Below are positions 25,400 through 34,410 of a stretch of 64,000 nt of DNA, piece by piece. This DNA comes from Mucilaginibacter sp. OK283 (lineage in GTDB: Bacteria > Bacteroidota > Bacteroidia > Sphingobacteriales > Sphingobacteriaceae): assembly GCF_900110415.1 (NCBI RefSeq), contig NZ_FODR01000018.1:1-64000 (forward strand). The letters are read 5' to 3'. Every line of letters begins with the position of its first letter. The stretch's first letter is position 1. The notes below the pieces were generated by a model. That model was given only the letters and a program-made list of their open reading frames with translations. It did no database searches and was not told the origin of the DNA. Position numbers and translations under genes: made by a program.

Positions 25400-26133
25400 A
25401 GAGGGGGCAAGGAAATTGATTTTTCCAGGCTATCAATTGCCTGTGGGTTAGCGCAAACCGACGGGCAAAGTCATTCCGTTGCCCCTGTACAAATAAAGCT
25501 GAGAAAGGCTGATGTGCATTACGATCAGTCGCTGGCCGCGGCTCTTAGCAATGAACATATGGGATTAGGCCAGATGGTGTAAAAACAAGAGAATATGTAC
25601 TGGTTATAGGAGCGGACCAATAGGCCGCGGAATAATGGAATAATGCCCGCATTACCGGCGCTAAAGTAATAGACATGGACCTTAACCTTAACACGAAAAG
25701 GCTTGAATTTCGCAGGGATGGACTGAAGATAGATCATATTATAAACGTATCGACAGCGGATGCGGCATTGCGACTGGCCGCAATAATGAAAGGAGATATG
25801 CCTGCAATGACAGTAGATGCCATCGGCAGCTTAAAAGCAATTAATACCGGGTTTCATTATATGGGCGCATGAAGCAAAATGTTTACTGGTTGGTTCGCAA
25901 AAAGAAGATATCGGTGTGAGCCACCCCGAACTTCACAAGCATAAAGCCACTTTAATGAGTAGTTTGAATGTTACGCGGGAAGATTTTGAACATGTTATTG
26001 CATCCATAAAAAAGGCTGGGTGTAACCGTCTGATTGCATTACACGTTGTGTACAATTTGATAAGGTACTGGAAGAGCTTGAAAGCTGGTTTGATCCGGTG
26101 ATCGGCGTAATTAAAGTAATAATAGAGCTATAG
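25400..26133 (+). pseudogene. Decayed zinc-dependent medium-chain alcohol dehydrogenase
   Basis: Pieces of a threonine/sorbitol-dehydrogenase-like zinc alcohol dehydrogenase can be followed through changing frames. The pieces are GVKTREYVLVIGA (Rossmann entry), ITGAKVIDMDLN, LKIDHIINVSTADAA, GDMPAMTVDAIGSLKAINTG and SHPELHKHKATLMSS. These are followed by VTREDFEHVIASIKKAG and an end LEELESWFDPVIGVIKV to a TAG at 26131-26133. Frameshifts fall near 25590, 25640, 25870 and 26040, and internal stops are present. Upstream (from about 25400) a weaker match to the zinc-lobe region is readable. The N-terminal catalytic third is missing. It lies just before the enzyme-less SusCD pair and may be a remnant of an older sugar locus. 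Confidence 0.8.
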
Positions 26134-26795
26134 GCTGGAAACGTATTTTTAAACCCTTGTCAATAGGGGTACAAATGAATACGGTTCAAGAGATATTATT
26201 GAAATTTATCCGCAAGCTCATTGCAAAATGGAGTGTTGGATAAAAGAAGGCAGCACATTTCAACTTCATCGTATATCCTACAACTGCCGGGGAGTTAATG
26301 CAATTTATTAATGGCTTTATTTATAACTCATTATACAGGTTTGTACATTTGATCTATATTTTTATTCATCCCTGCCCCCTCCATTTTTTTAAGTTGCTTT
26401 AGTTTCACCCCCCGGAATATAACTTCAATTCGGTGCATTTGAAATGCCGATTTTAACAGTATCCACCAATTATCAGTTGAACCGATATTTATTTATTTTT
26501 TGACTTAGTGAACAGCTGAGGCTCAGTTTTAATTTTTATAGATATGTTAAAAAACTTACTAATGAACTGTGATGAGCTTTTCAGTGTTGAAGTTTCGCAA
26601 TCGATTGCGGGCCTGAAAACGCTAACCAATTTATTTATATCACAAAAAATGCTCTGGTTGCTGCCGATGAAAAGGAGATGCACCCCCAATGCGCCACCGG
26701 CTTATAACAATCTAACACTTAGGTACCAATCTTCTACATCCAGATATTCTAAACCTTAATAATTAACCAATTTGTTTCACTTAAATTAAAAATTC
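26134..26795. other. Long leader region of the first SusC gene
   Basis: About 660 bp separate the pseudogene from SusC. The part 26340-26510 is closely similar to the region before the second SusC gene (see the regulatory entry). The rest is A/T-rich. A 71-codon frame at 26544-26759 has no recognisable protein features and I do not call it a gene. Confidence 0.5.
26340..26510 (+). promoter_or_regulatory. Conserved upstream element, copy A (before SusC 1)
   Basis: The stretch starts TTTGTACATTTGATCTATAT and continues through a C-rich part (CCCTGCCCCCTCCATTTTTT), then AGTTTCACCCCCCGGAATAT and ATCCACCAATTATCAG. Copy B at 50092-50262 has the same words in the same order and spacing. The distance to the start codon is about 290-455 bp. 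It is probably a binding and promoter region for a hybrid two-component regulator. Confidence 0.65.
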
Positions 26796-29700
26796 ATGAA
26801 AAGAAAATTATTTAACCAACTCCTGATTTTTGTCGGGATAACCTTATCAGCTATCATGATAAGTTTGCCGGGCTTTTCGCAAACGGGGAAAATTACCGGC
26901 AAAGTGTCGGATAAGGACGACGGATTACCTCTGCCCGGCGTATCTGTCAAAGTAAAAGGAAAGCCCGAGGTTACGGGTACAAATTCCGAAGGTGTCTATT
27001 CCATAAATGCGGCCTCAGGCAGTACACTGATATTCTCTTTTGTTGGTTACGAACAAAAAGAAATTGTTGTTCCTTCATCAGGCACACTTAATGCGGTTTT
27101 ATCAAAAAGTACCAGCAACCTGAACGAAGTAGTAGTAATAGGATATGGAACCTCCCGCAAAAAAGACCTGGTAGGTGCTGTTAATGTGGTAAACGCGAAA
27201 GATGCCGGCGCCAATACATCACTAAGCCCTGCACAACTGATAATAGGAAAGGCCCCCGGCGTTCAGGTAGTGCCCACAAATGGTGTGCCGGGCTCAACTG
27301 CGAAAATTATTGTACGTGGTGTGGGTTCTTTCACCGATGTTAGCCCGTTGTACGTTATTGATGGCATTCAGGGTAATGAAGGCTTGTTCAATAGCATCAG
27401 CCCACAGGATATTGAGAACATTACCATATTAAAAGACGCAGCTTCTACAGCAATATATGGTGTTGCCGGTGCTAATGGTGTTGTAATTATTACAACAAAA
27501 AAAGGTAAAACAGGAGCTCCTCAAATATCGTTTACCTCGCAGGTAGGTTTTGCAACCATACCTAAAAAGCTTGACCTGCTGAAAGCCGCAGATTATGTAA
27601 AGCTCCTTAAAGATATTGATGTTACCAACAATAATCCCACACCGGTAAAACTTACAACACCATATGTTTTGGTTGACAGAAACGACTGGCAGAACCAAAT
27701 TTTTAAAACAGCTTTATCAACACAAAATGATATAAGTGTAAGCGGCGGAAGTGATAAGATTACATATAATATGTCGGCGGGCTACGTAACACAGCAAGCC
27801 ACAGTTAAAAATTATCAATTAAAAAGGTTTAATAACCGGTTTACATTAGAGGAAAAATTAGGCCGTTTTCGCTTCGGCCAAACCTTAAATTTGAGGTATA
27901 CCAAAACGGAGGGAATTATGGCAGGCATAGGTAACGCGCTTCAATATGCGCCTTATCAACCTATATATGATTCTTCAATTCGGGGCGGTTACTCCATTCT
28001 TACCAATATAGATGATGACAGCAATGCAGTAAATCCATTAGAAGACTTAGGCGTAAAAACACAAAGCGGGCATGAACTGATATTATTTCCGCAAGTATTT
28101 GGAGAAGTAAGAATTATAAATGGTTTAACCTTCAGGTCACAAGCGTCAGTACAATATGGCAGCAGTGTGAGCAATTCTTATAATATCCCCTACGTAACCG
28201 CCAATAAACTGTCCTTCGACCGGCAAGCGGGCCGTAGTTTTAACGACTACTCCAGTTACACCATTGAAAATTATTTTTCCTATAACCGTACCTTTGGCAA
28301 ACACAATGTTTCGCTAACAGCAGGTACAAGTTACAAAGACGCGGGCAGCAGTAGCTTTGTTAGTCTAACAGGTACCGGTATGCTGACCGATGAAGTAAGG
28401 GACATATCCGTAGCCACAAAAATTACCCCTGCAAGTTCCTCAGGCTATGCCAATGGAGCTGGTATAGAACAGTCTTACTACGGACGTTTGATTTATTCTT
28501 ACGACGATAAGTATATTCTTTCAGCCAGTTTAAGGCGCGATGGGTCTTCCAACTTTCCTAAAGCAAGCCGTTACGGCAATTTTCCGGGCGCTGGCCTGGC
28601 ATGGCGCTTCAGTCAGGAAGATTTCATAAAAGCAGCCTTTCCATTCATCAGCGATGGTAAACTTCGCGTAGGATGGGGACGTACCGGTAACAACCGGATA
28701 TCTCTTACCGCCAGCGATGTGTATACCTTCAATGGATCGACTGCTGGAAACCTGGCGTATTCTTTTGGCAGGAACGAGCAATTTGTTAGCGGCACAACAC
28801 TTACTACCATCGGAAACGGATTATTACACTGGGAAACAACAGACCAAACAGATGCGGGGATCGATCTGGGTTTTCTCAACAACAGAATAACTTTTAATGC
28901 CGATTATTACAACAGAAAAAGCAGTGGGTTATTAGTTAACATACCCGTACCACCAAGTTTAGGTATAGGGATAAATACAGGCGGAAGTTCACAGACTGTT
29001 AACGCGGCGGATGCACAAAATAAAGGTTTTGAATTTCAGTTAGGCTACCACTCTGAGGTTAAAAGTGATTTTAGCTATAACATAAGTGTTAACGGTGCTT
29101 TTAATAGTAATAAAACAATATCGTTAGGCACCCAGTCGCCGACTCCAATTGTGGGCGGGACAGGTGTTGCAGAAACCCTGACCCAACCGGGTAGCCCTAT
29201 CGGGGCATATTATGGTTACAGGGTTGATCACGTAGCCAAAGATCAGGCCGAAATTGATGCGTTAAATGCAAAAGCACAACAGAAAACCGGCAATCAGACT
29301 GCGGTTTACCAAAGTGGATTAAAACCCGGCGACTTTATATTTAAGGATCTGACAGGCGACGGAACCGTCGATTCAAAAGACCAGCAGGTTTTGGGGAGCG
29401 CAATTCCAAAGTTTATGTATGGAATTAATATAGGTGCCAATTACCATAATTTCGATCTTAATGTAGTGTTGTCAGGAGTGCAGGGCGTGCAAATTGGAAA
29501 TGATCTGAGGTCCAGTTTGGAGTTCGCAGGAACAGGGCATAACGCCTCAACCGCCATATTAAACAGGTGGCAAAAGCCTGGAGACAATGCCGCTCTTCCA
29601 CGGGCCGGACAGAATGACAATGGATCCGGAAATTTAAGGCCATCGGATTTCTTTATAGACAACGGCGCCTATTTACGTGCCCGTAACATCACCCTGGGTT

Positions 29701-29921
29701 ATACTTTGAGCAAGGCCACTTTGCAATCGTTTTCAGGTAATGTTTTAAGTAGACTGCGCGTATATATTGCTGCGGAAAATTTATTTACTATAACCGGCTA
29801 TAAAGGGTATGACCCCGAAATAGGTTCAGATGGGGGCGATCTTATTTTTAACCGCAATATAGATCGCGGCCAGGTTCCGCAGCCGCGTACCATTTTATTC
29901 GGGATACAAGCAGGATTTTAA
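26796..29921 (+). CDS. SusC/RagA-family TonB-linked outer-membrane transporter 1
   Basis: The 1041-residue protein has a signal peptide (…ISLPGFSQ) and a carboxypeptidase-regulatory-like domain (about 30-105: GKITGKVSDKDDGLPLPGVS). A plug domain follows (about 115-230: LNEVVVIGYGTSRKKDLVGA, …VIDGIQG, KDAASTAIYGVAGANGVVII), then a long barrel ending …LFGIQAGF. It imports glycans bound by the SusD partner, powered by TonB-ExbBD. The SusD gene follows within 25 bp. No glycosidase, sensor or glycan-binding lipoprotein is linked to this pair. Confidence 0.95.
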   Translation: MKRKLFNQLLIFVGITLSAIMISLPGFSQTGKITGKVSDKDDGLPLPGVSVKVKGKPEVTGTNSEGVYSINAASGSTLIFSFVGYEQKEIVVPSSGTLNAVLSKSTSNLNEVVVIGYGTSRKKDLVGAVNVVNAKDAGANTSLSPAQLIIGKAPGVQVVPTNGVPGSTAKIIVRGVGSFTDVSPLYVIDGIQGNEGLFNSISPQDIENITILKDAASTAIYGVAGANGVVIITTKKGKTGAPQISFTSQVGFATIPKKLDLLKAADYVKLLKDIDVTNNNPTPVKLTTPYVLVDRNDWQNQIFKTALSTQNDISVSGGSDKITYNMSAGYVTQQATVKNYQLKRFNNRFTLEEKLGRFRFGQTLNLRYTKTEGIMAGIGNALQYAPYQPIYDSSIRGGYSILTNIDDDSNAVNPLEDLGVKTQSGHELILFPQVFGEVRIINGLTFRSQASVQYGSSVSNSYNIPYVTANKLSFDRQAGRSFNDYSSYTIENYFSYNRTFGKHNVSLTAGTSYKDAGSSSFVSLTGTGMLTDEVRDISVATKITPASSSGYANGAGIEQSYYGRLIYSYDDKYILSASLRRDGSSNFPKASRYGNFPGAGLAWRFSQEDFIKAAFPFISDGKLRVGWGRTGNNRISLTASDVYTFNGSTAGNLAYSFGRNEQFVSGTTLTTIGNGLLHWETTDQTDAGIDLGFLNNRITFNADYYNRKSSGLLVNIPVPPSLGIGINTGGSSQTVNAADAQNKGFEFQLGYHSEVKSDFSYNISVNGAFNSNKTISLGTQSPTPIVGGTGVAETLTQPGSPIGAYYGYRVDHVAKDQAEIDALNAKAQQKTGNQTAVYQSGLKPGDFIFKDLTGDGTVDSKDQQVLGSAIPKFMYGINIGANYHNFDLNVVLSGVQGVQIGNDLRSSLEFAGTGHNASTAILNRWQKPGDNAALPRAGQNDNGSGNLRPSDFFIDNGAYLRARNITLGYTLSKATLQSFSGNVLSRLRVYIAAENLFTITGYKGYDPEIGSDGGDLIFNRNIDRGQVPQPRTILFGIQAGF

Positions 29922-29944
29922 GTAACATTTTGAAAGATATAATT

Positions 29945-31549
29945 ATGAAAAGATTTATGAAATTCCTTATGACGGGAGGGTTGTTGGTTCTCTCAATAGG
30001 GTGTAAAAAAGATTTGAGTTTGGTTAATAAAAGTGCGTACACTTCTGATACGTATTTTACCAGCGATGTTGCCTTAAACGAGGCTGTTGTAGCCACTTAC
30101 GCAGGTTTGCTGCATAATGGCATGTGGGCACGCGAGTGGTATTTTACTTTTGACCTGCTTGGTTATGATGCCAAAAATAATCAGCCCCTTGTAGGTGATT
30201 TGCTGCAATTGGCACAGTATAATTTTGGCCCCGACCAGAACCAGGCGGGTCAGATGTGGTCGGCATTATACCAAATAATAGCGCGTGCCAATGTGGTTAT
30301 CGACCGTACGCAGGTATGGAAACCGGACCCGCTTAAACCTACAGAGGCAACGGACCAAAAGCAATATATTGCCGAGGCTAAATTTCTGCGGGCTTATGCT
30401 TATTTTCAATTAGTTAATTTGTACGGCCGGGTACCACTCCGCACCCACTACATAACGCTGCCAACACCTGCAGATATTAACGCACCAAGATCACCTGTTG
30501 CCGCTGTTTGGGCGTTTATTGAACAGGATTTGAAAGATGCTGAAGCAGGCCTTCCTCTTTCCTATGCTTCTGAAAGTTACGGGCGTGCTACACAGGGGGC
30601 TGCGGTGGCGCTTTTGGGTAAATCTTATTTATATGAAAAAAAATGGGCCCTGGCACAAACAGAACTTACCAAGTTAACCAAGGCGCCTTTCAATTATTCG
30701 CTTGCGCCGGTTTATAATGATCTGTTTGATGATCCGAAGCAGAATGATGCTACCGCGAATCCTGAAACCATTTTCCAGGTGATGAACCAGAAATGGACAG
30801 ACTGGGGCGTAGGTAACCAATATTACGTTTTTGGAGGCCAGGAAACCTGGGGTGGCAAAGCAACACACTCAGACCGTGCACAGGAATACGGCTTTAATGA
30901 TTGGAACAACGTACATATAACTACAACCGCTGTTAAGGCATTTACCTATCCTAATCCACAAAACCCGGCTGCAAATTACGTAGACCCCCGCGCTGCTTTC
31001 ACTTTTTATGGCGACGCTGCAAGTGGCGGGCAAACACAATATTGCCAGCAATGTTCTGCGGGGCCAGTAGATTTTCCCTTCGCTTCAAAAGGGTACGAGT
31101 GGCTTAAATACGAATATTATAACAAACAATCATCTTTTGGCGGACCGCAAAGTGGTATAAACGGCCAGGTAATACGCTACGCTGATGTATTGCTTATGCT
31201 GGCAGAAACCTATATACAGCAAGGTAATGTGGGTGCCGAGCCATTGACTCTAATTAACCAGGTACGCAGCAGACCAAGTGTTAAAGCTCCGCTTTATACC
31301 TCGCTGGGTAGCCAGACAGATGCTATGAACATCCTGATGCGTGAAAGACAGTTAGAACTAACCGGCGAACAAAGCCGTTATTTTGACTTGATACGTTGGG
31401 GCATTGCAAAACAAACAATAAATGCTGAAAGGAAGATTGAAGACGGCACCCAGCCGTTTCAAGATAAAAATGTGTTGTTACCAATACCTTTAGCCGAGAA
31501 GAATTCTAATTCTGCAGTGGCTAAGGATATTTCCGGTGATTGGAATTAA
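29945..31549 (+). CDS. SusD/RagB-family glycan-binding lipoprotein 1
   Basis: The protein starts MKRFMKFLMTGGLLVLSIGC with lipobox Cys20, so it is a surface lipoprotein. It shows SusD features: AKFLRAYAYFQLVNLYGRVP (helical TPR-like core), RYADVLLMLAETYIQQG and RERQLELTGEQSRYFDLIRWG. It forms the lid over the SusC channel. I chose ATG at 29945 because the upstream five codons (from 29930) add nothing to the signal peptide. A terminator-like hairpin follows at about 31578-31612. Confidence 0.95.
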   Translation: MKRFMKFLMTGGLLVLSIGCKKDLSLVNKSAYTSDTYFTSDVALNEAVVATYAGLLHNGMWAREWYFTFDLLGYDAKNNQPLVGDLLQLAQYNFGPDQNQAGQMWSALYQIIARANVVIDRTQVWKPDPLKPTEATDQKQYIAEAKFLRAYAYFQLVNLYGRVPLRTHYITLPTPADINAPRSPVAAVWAFIEQDLKDAEAGLPLSYASESYGRATQGAAVALLGKSYLYEKKWALAQTELTKLTKAPFNYSLAPVYNDLFDDPKQNDATANPETIFQVMNQKWTDWGVGNQYYVFGGQETWGGKATHSDRAQEYGFNDWNNVHITTTAVKAFTYPNPQNPAANYVDPRAAFTFYGDAASGGQTQYCQQCSAGPVDFPFASKGYEWLKYEYYNKQSSFGGPQSGINGQVIRYADVLLMLAETYIQQGNVGAEPLTLINQVRSRPSVKAPLYTSLGSQTDAMNILMRERQLELTGEQSRYFDLIRWGIAKQTINAERKIEDGTQPFQDKNVLLPIPLAEKNSNSAVAKDISGDWN

Positions 31550-31577
31550 AAAAAAACGAACCTATAGTTTTGTAGAA

Positions 31578-31612
31578 AAGAGTGCGCGCTGCCAATGGTG
31601 CGCGCTCTTTTT
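31578..31612 (+). terminator. Terminator-like hairpin after SusD 1
   Basis: AAGAG-TG-CGCGC and GCGCGCTCTT pair with a two-base bulge around a loop of about ten bases, and the right arm runs into TTTTT. This ends the SusCD unit, at least partly; a small reading frame follows. Confidence 0.6.
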
Positions 31613-31646
31613 CACAAAGGCTTAATTCAAGGAAAAAAATGAAATA

Positions 31647-31838
31647 ATGCAAGAGTCACAATTTGAAGAGGTAAAATCTGTAATAGATTTAATTCAAGCC
31701 AACACATCATGGACATGGTACAACAATAGCGAATTGGAGAAATTAAATGAAAAAGTGGAAGTTATTCTAAGTGTTTTAGATGAAAACAACGAGTTATTGC
31801 GGGAATTAATTTGTGTTATCAAAAACAAAAAAAGCTAA
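31647..31838 (+). CDS. Small hypothetical protein, 63 residues
   Basis: A frame of 63 codons starts MQESQFEEVKSVIDLIQANT and is mostly helical with charged residues, ending IKNKKS. It has no signal peptide. A terminator with a T-run follows 56 bp after its stop, and the SusD terminator precedes it, so it would be a unit of its own or a read-through of the SusCD operon. I do not recognise a family, and it could be a chance frame. Confidence 0.4.
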   Translation: MQESQFEEVKSVIDLIQANTSWTWYNNSELEKLNEKVEVILSVLDENNELLRELICVIKNKKS

Positions 31839-31893
31839 TGAACATATTGATGTGTTATGTAGTGTAGTTCAAATCATAAAAAAAGTTCCCCTG

Positions 31894-31937
31894 AAATCGT
31901 TTTACAGTTTCGACCCATGCTGTAAAAGCGATTTTTT
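31894..31937 (+). terminator. Intrinsic terminator after the small frame
   Basis: AAATCGTTTTACAG pairs with CTGTAAAAGCGATTT apart from one bulged base, and T-residues follow. The loop is about 12 bases. It ends plus-strand transcription before the converging TetR gene. Confidence 0.75.
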
Positions 31938-31980
31938 GAATGTCCAATTTTAGAAAGCATCGGGAAAGCAATATCTTCTG

Positions 31981-32631
31981 TTAATGATCCCAAAAAGGTC
32001 TGTCTTCATCATTGTTTAAAACCATAATGCCCCGCTGGTTTTTATATGCATTTACAACTTCCAATCCGGTTAATGTCGCTATGCCGCTTAACAGGCAGGC
32101 AAATACCTCATCTGTCGGTTTAATTTTATGATTGACCTGTGGAAATATGCCGGAGCCGGATACGATAGCCAGGCTTTCCAAAAAAAACCTTGTTATTACA
32201 TCGATATCAAAATCGTTGCGGTATAACCCCGATTTCACGCCACGTTCTATACATGCTTTAATGGTTTGATGAATGAACATAGTTTTATGGCCTTTAAGTT
32301 TTTCGTAAGCCAATTCATGATTTTTTTCCAGGTCATAAACAATGGCTGGATTTAAGATATTGTAAAGCTCCATTGCGTATACCAACAAAAAATACAACCC
32401 AATAATGGCGTCGTCGCTTTTTGCAATAAGAGTTTTACAGCGAAAAATATTTTCATCTATTGCCCTATCTACAAATGTCTCTACCAATGAATCTTTATTA
32501 GAGTAAAACTGATAAATTGTTTTTTTACTGATCCTGAGGTCGGATGCAATATCATCCATGCTAATACTACGAATGCCATAGCGGCTAAAAAGATTATGCA
32601 CCTTATTGGCTATTTTTTTTGAAGTGTCCAT
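31981..32631 (-). CDS. TetR/AcrR-family transcriptional regulator
   Basis: The N-terminal 50 residues are a TetR helix-turn-helix (MDTSKKIANKVHNLFSRYGI, then SISMDDIASDLRISKKTIYQ and FYSNKDSLVETF). The remaining ~165 residues are a helical ligand-binding and dimer domain. An upstream in-frame start would add 22 residues of no protein character, so I use the ATG at 32631. The gene is on the same strand as the RND efflux operon that ends 0.5 kb upstream of it. TetR regulators with such an N-terminus in Bacteroidota commonly accompany RND pumps, so that operon is the likely target. Confidence 0.9.
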   Translation of the reverse strand: MDTSKKIANKVHNLFSRYGIRSISMDDIASDLRISKKTIYQFYSNKDSLVETFVDRAIDENIFRCKTLIAKSDDAIIGLYFLLVYAMELYNILNPAIVYDLEKNHELAYEKLKGHKTMFIHQTIKACIERGVKSGLYRNDFDIDVITRFFLESLAIVSGSGIFPQVNHKIKPTDEVFACLLSGIATLTGLEVVNAYKNQRGIMVLNNDEDRPFWDH

Positions 32632-32697
32632 TGTTTGGAATTGTTGGCTTTTAAAAAACTGAACGGTATGGTTAAATGCTGCCCGGCATAATATCAA

Positions 32698-33152
32698 TTA
32701 ACTTCACATTCAATATAGTTGATAACAGCGCAGTGTTGGTCTGTTCTTGATATGGTTAAATCTTTTGTATCAACTTAACTTGCTGATAGTTTGTGTATGA
32801 GTAGTTGTATAGATGTTATCTGAAAAATATAAATATCAAGTGCGAGGCCAGGCGATATAACAATACGCGGTTTATTGGCATCGATTTTATTTTTGATTTT
32901 AGCCTGCTTATTAGCGCGAATTTTAGCTCTATTTTATTTTCGCCGGTATAAAATACCGAGTAATAAATGATAATGATTCCGCACACTAACATGATACCAT
33001 GCGTAAGTTCAAATATAATTTCCATAACTGTTTTGTTTAATATGTGTCATTGTTGCAGGAAAAAAAAGGTAAATATTATCTTGATTTAACAGATCTTGAA
33101 AAACACGCAGGAGGCTGCAAGAGCCAGTTAAATCGTTTTTTTTATTATTAAT
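32698..33152. other. Gap between the efflux operon and the TetR gene
   Basis: These 455 bp contain only the doubtful small frame listed separately (32816-33025) and A/T-rich spacer with no clear hairpin or T-run terminator. The TetR promoter must lie in the part near 32640-32760, but I see no exact match to the consensus. Confidence 0.4.
32816..33025 (-). CDS. Doubtful small membrane protein, 69 residues
   Basis: This frame starts MEIIFELTHGIMLVCGIIII with one hydrophobic segment, followed by a basic stretch rich in Lys and Arg (SRLKSKIKSMPINRVLLYRL). It is on the same strand as the efflux operon, 127 bp after its last gene. The hydrophobic segment may simply reflect A/T-rich DNA. I do not recognise it. 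Confidence 0.22.
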   Translation of the reverse strand: MEIIFELTHGIMLVCGIIIIYYSVFYTGENKIELKFALISRLKSKIKSMPINRVLLYRLASHLIFIFFR

Positions 33153-34400
33153 TTATTTTTTGGGCCGAATGATCAATCTTAAGGCCGGATCATTTGTCAG
33201 CAAGCTACAGAACCAGTTGCAGGCCAGTTTAATTTTGTTACCGAACCCCACAATTGGGATGATATGAACAAATAACCAAACAAACCAGGCTGGCAATCCT
33301 TTAAAAAAGGCGTTAGGTAAATCTACCACAGCCTTGTACTTCGAGATAATTGCCATACTTCCTTTGTTTTTATACTTGAATGCTTTTAACGCCTGCCCGG
33401 ATTGTAATCGCTTCAGATTTGAGGCAAGTTGAATTCCCTGCTGAATGGCAACCTGCGCAAGTTGTGGATGCCCGTTTGGATAATCCACATCTGTTGTTTG
33501 AAGGCATTGATCGCCGATTGCGAAAATGTTTTGTGTGCCCTGTACCTTATTGAATTCATCAACTATAATTCGCTTGCCGCGGCCTGCATATACATCCGGA
33601 AGTCCGGGCACTTGTCTTGCGATAACACCAGATGTCCAAACCAGTGTTGCGGCCGGGATGCATTCTCCTGTGGAAAGGTGGATATCGCCATCAATATAAT
33701 CTTTGACGGCAGTATTTAATTTTATCTGCACGCCTAAACTATTTAACACCTTGTAAGCTTCGGCCTGCGATTTTGGGCTCATCGGGCCAAGCAAAGCATT
33801 TCCCGAGCTAATTAAATAAATATTAGCGTCGTTTTTTTTAAGTTCGGGATAATCTTTATTGATCAACGAATGGATCATTTCGGCCAACATACCCGAAACT
33901 TCCACACCCGTTGGCCCTCCTCCCGAAATAACAATATTCTGTAGTCTTACCTTCTCGACTGGGTCATTTGTTCTTACGGCTTTCTCCGCATTCAACAATA
34001 AATGGTTACGAAGATGGATTGCATCATCAATTGTTTTCATGGGTAAGGCATGCTTTTTTATATTCTCCAATCCAAAATAATTGGTCTCTGTTCCCATTGC
34101 AAGTATTAGACAATCATAATATAAATCGCCATCCGACGTCTCAACTTTGTTGCTTGATGCTACGATATTTTTCAATTTGCCGAGGTGAAAACGAAGGTTC
34201 TCTTTGTATTGGAACATTCGCCTAAATGGATAGCTTATATTCGAGGCTTCGATAAAAGCCGTTGACACCTGGTAAAGCAGGGGCGGAAAAAGGTGATAAT
34301 TATTTTTATCTACAAGTGTGATATCAATTAATTGGTTTCCGGCAAGGTGCTTTGCCAGATTGAGGCCCGCAAATCCACCCCCAATGATTACTATTTTCAT
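33153..34400 (-). CDS. NAD(P)/FAD-dependent oxidoreductase, type II NADH dehydrogenase-like
   Basis: The 415-residue protein begins with an FAD-binding motif KIVIIGGGFAGLNLAKHLAG and has a second nucleotide-binding motif NIVISGGGPTGVEVSGMLAE (about 160-180). A third conserved block is FAIGDQCLQT, which contacts FAD. The C-terminal ~60 residues (FVWLFVHIIPIVGFGNKIKL) hold a membrane-associating segment as in NDH-2. It is the last gene of the efflux operon, 10 bp after the TolC gene. It may oxidise NADH and feed electrons to quinone. Why it travels with an efflux pump is unclear. Confidence 0.88.
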   Translation of the reverse strand: MKIVIIGGGFAGLNLAKHLAGNQLIDITLVDKNNYHLFPPLLYQVSTAFIEASNISYPFRRMFQYKENLRFHLGKLKNIVASSNKVETSDGDLYYDCLILAMGTETNYFGLENIKKHALPMKTIDDAIHLRNHLLLNAEKAVRTNDPVEKVRLQNIVISGGGPTGVEVSGMLAEMIHSLINKDYPELKKNDANIYLISSGNALLGPMSPKSQAEAYKVLNSLGVQIKLNTAVKDYIDGDIHLSTGECIPAATLVWTSGVIARQVPGLPDVYAGRGKRIIVDEFNKVQGTQNIFAIGDQCLQTTDVDYPNGHPQLAQVAIQQGIQLASNLKRLQSGQALKAFKYKNKGSMAIISKYKAVVDLPNAFFKGLPAWFVWLFVHIIPIVGFGNKIKLACNWFCSLLTNDPALRLIIRPKK

Positions 34401-34410
34401 ATTTTTCTTT

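Noticed and set aside
26544..26759. 71-codon frame in the leader of SusC 1
   Set aside because: It has no family features, its counterpart is absent in the similar region before SusC 2, and it overlaps A/T-rich leader DNA.
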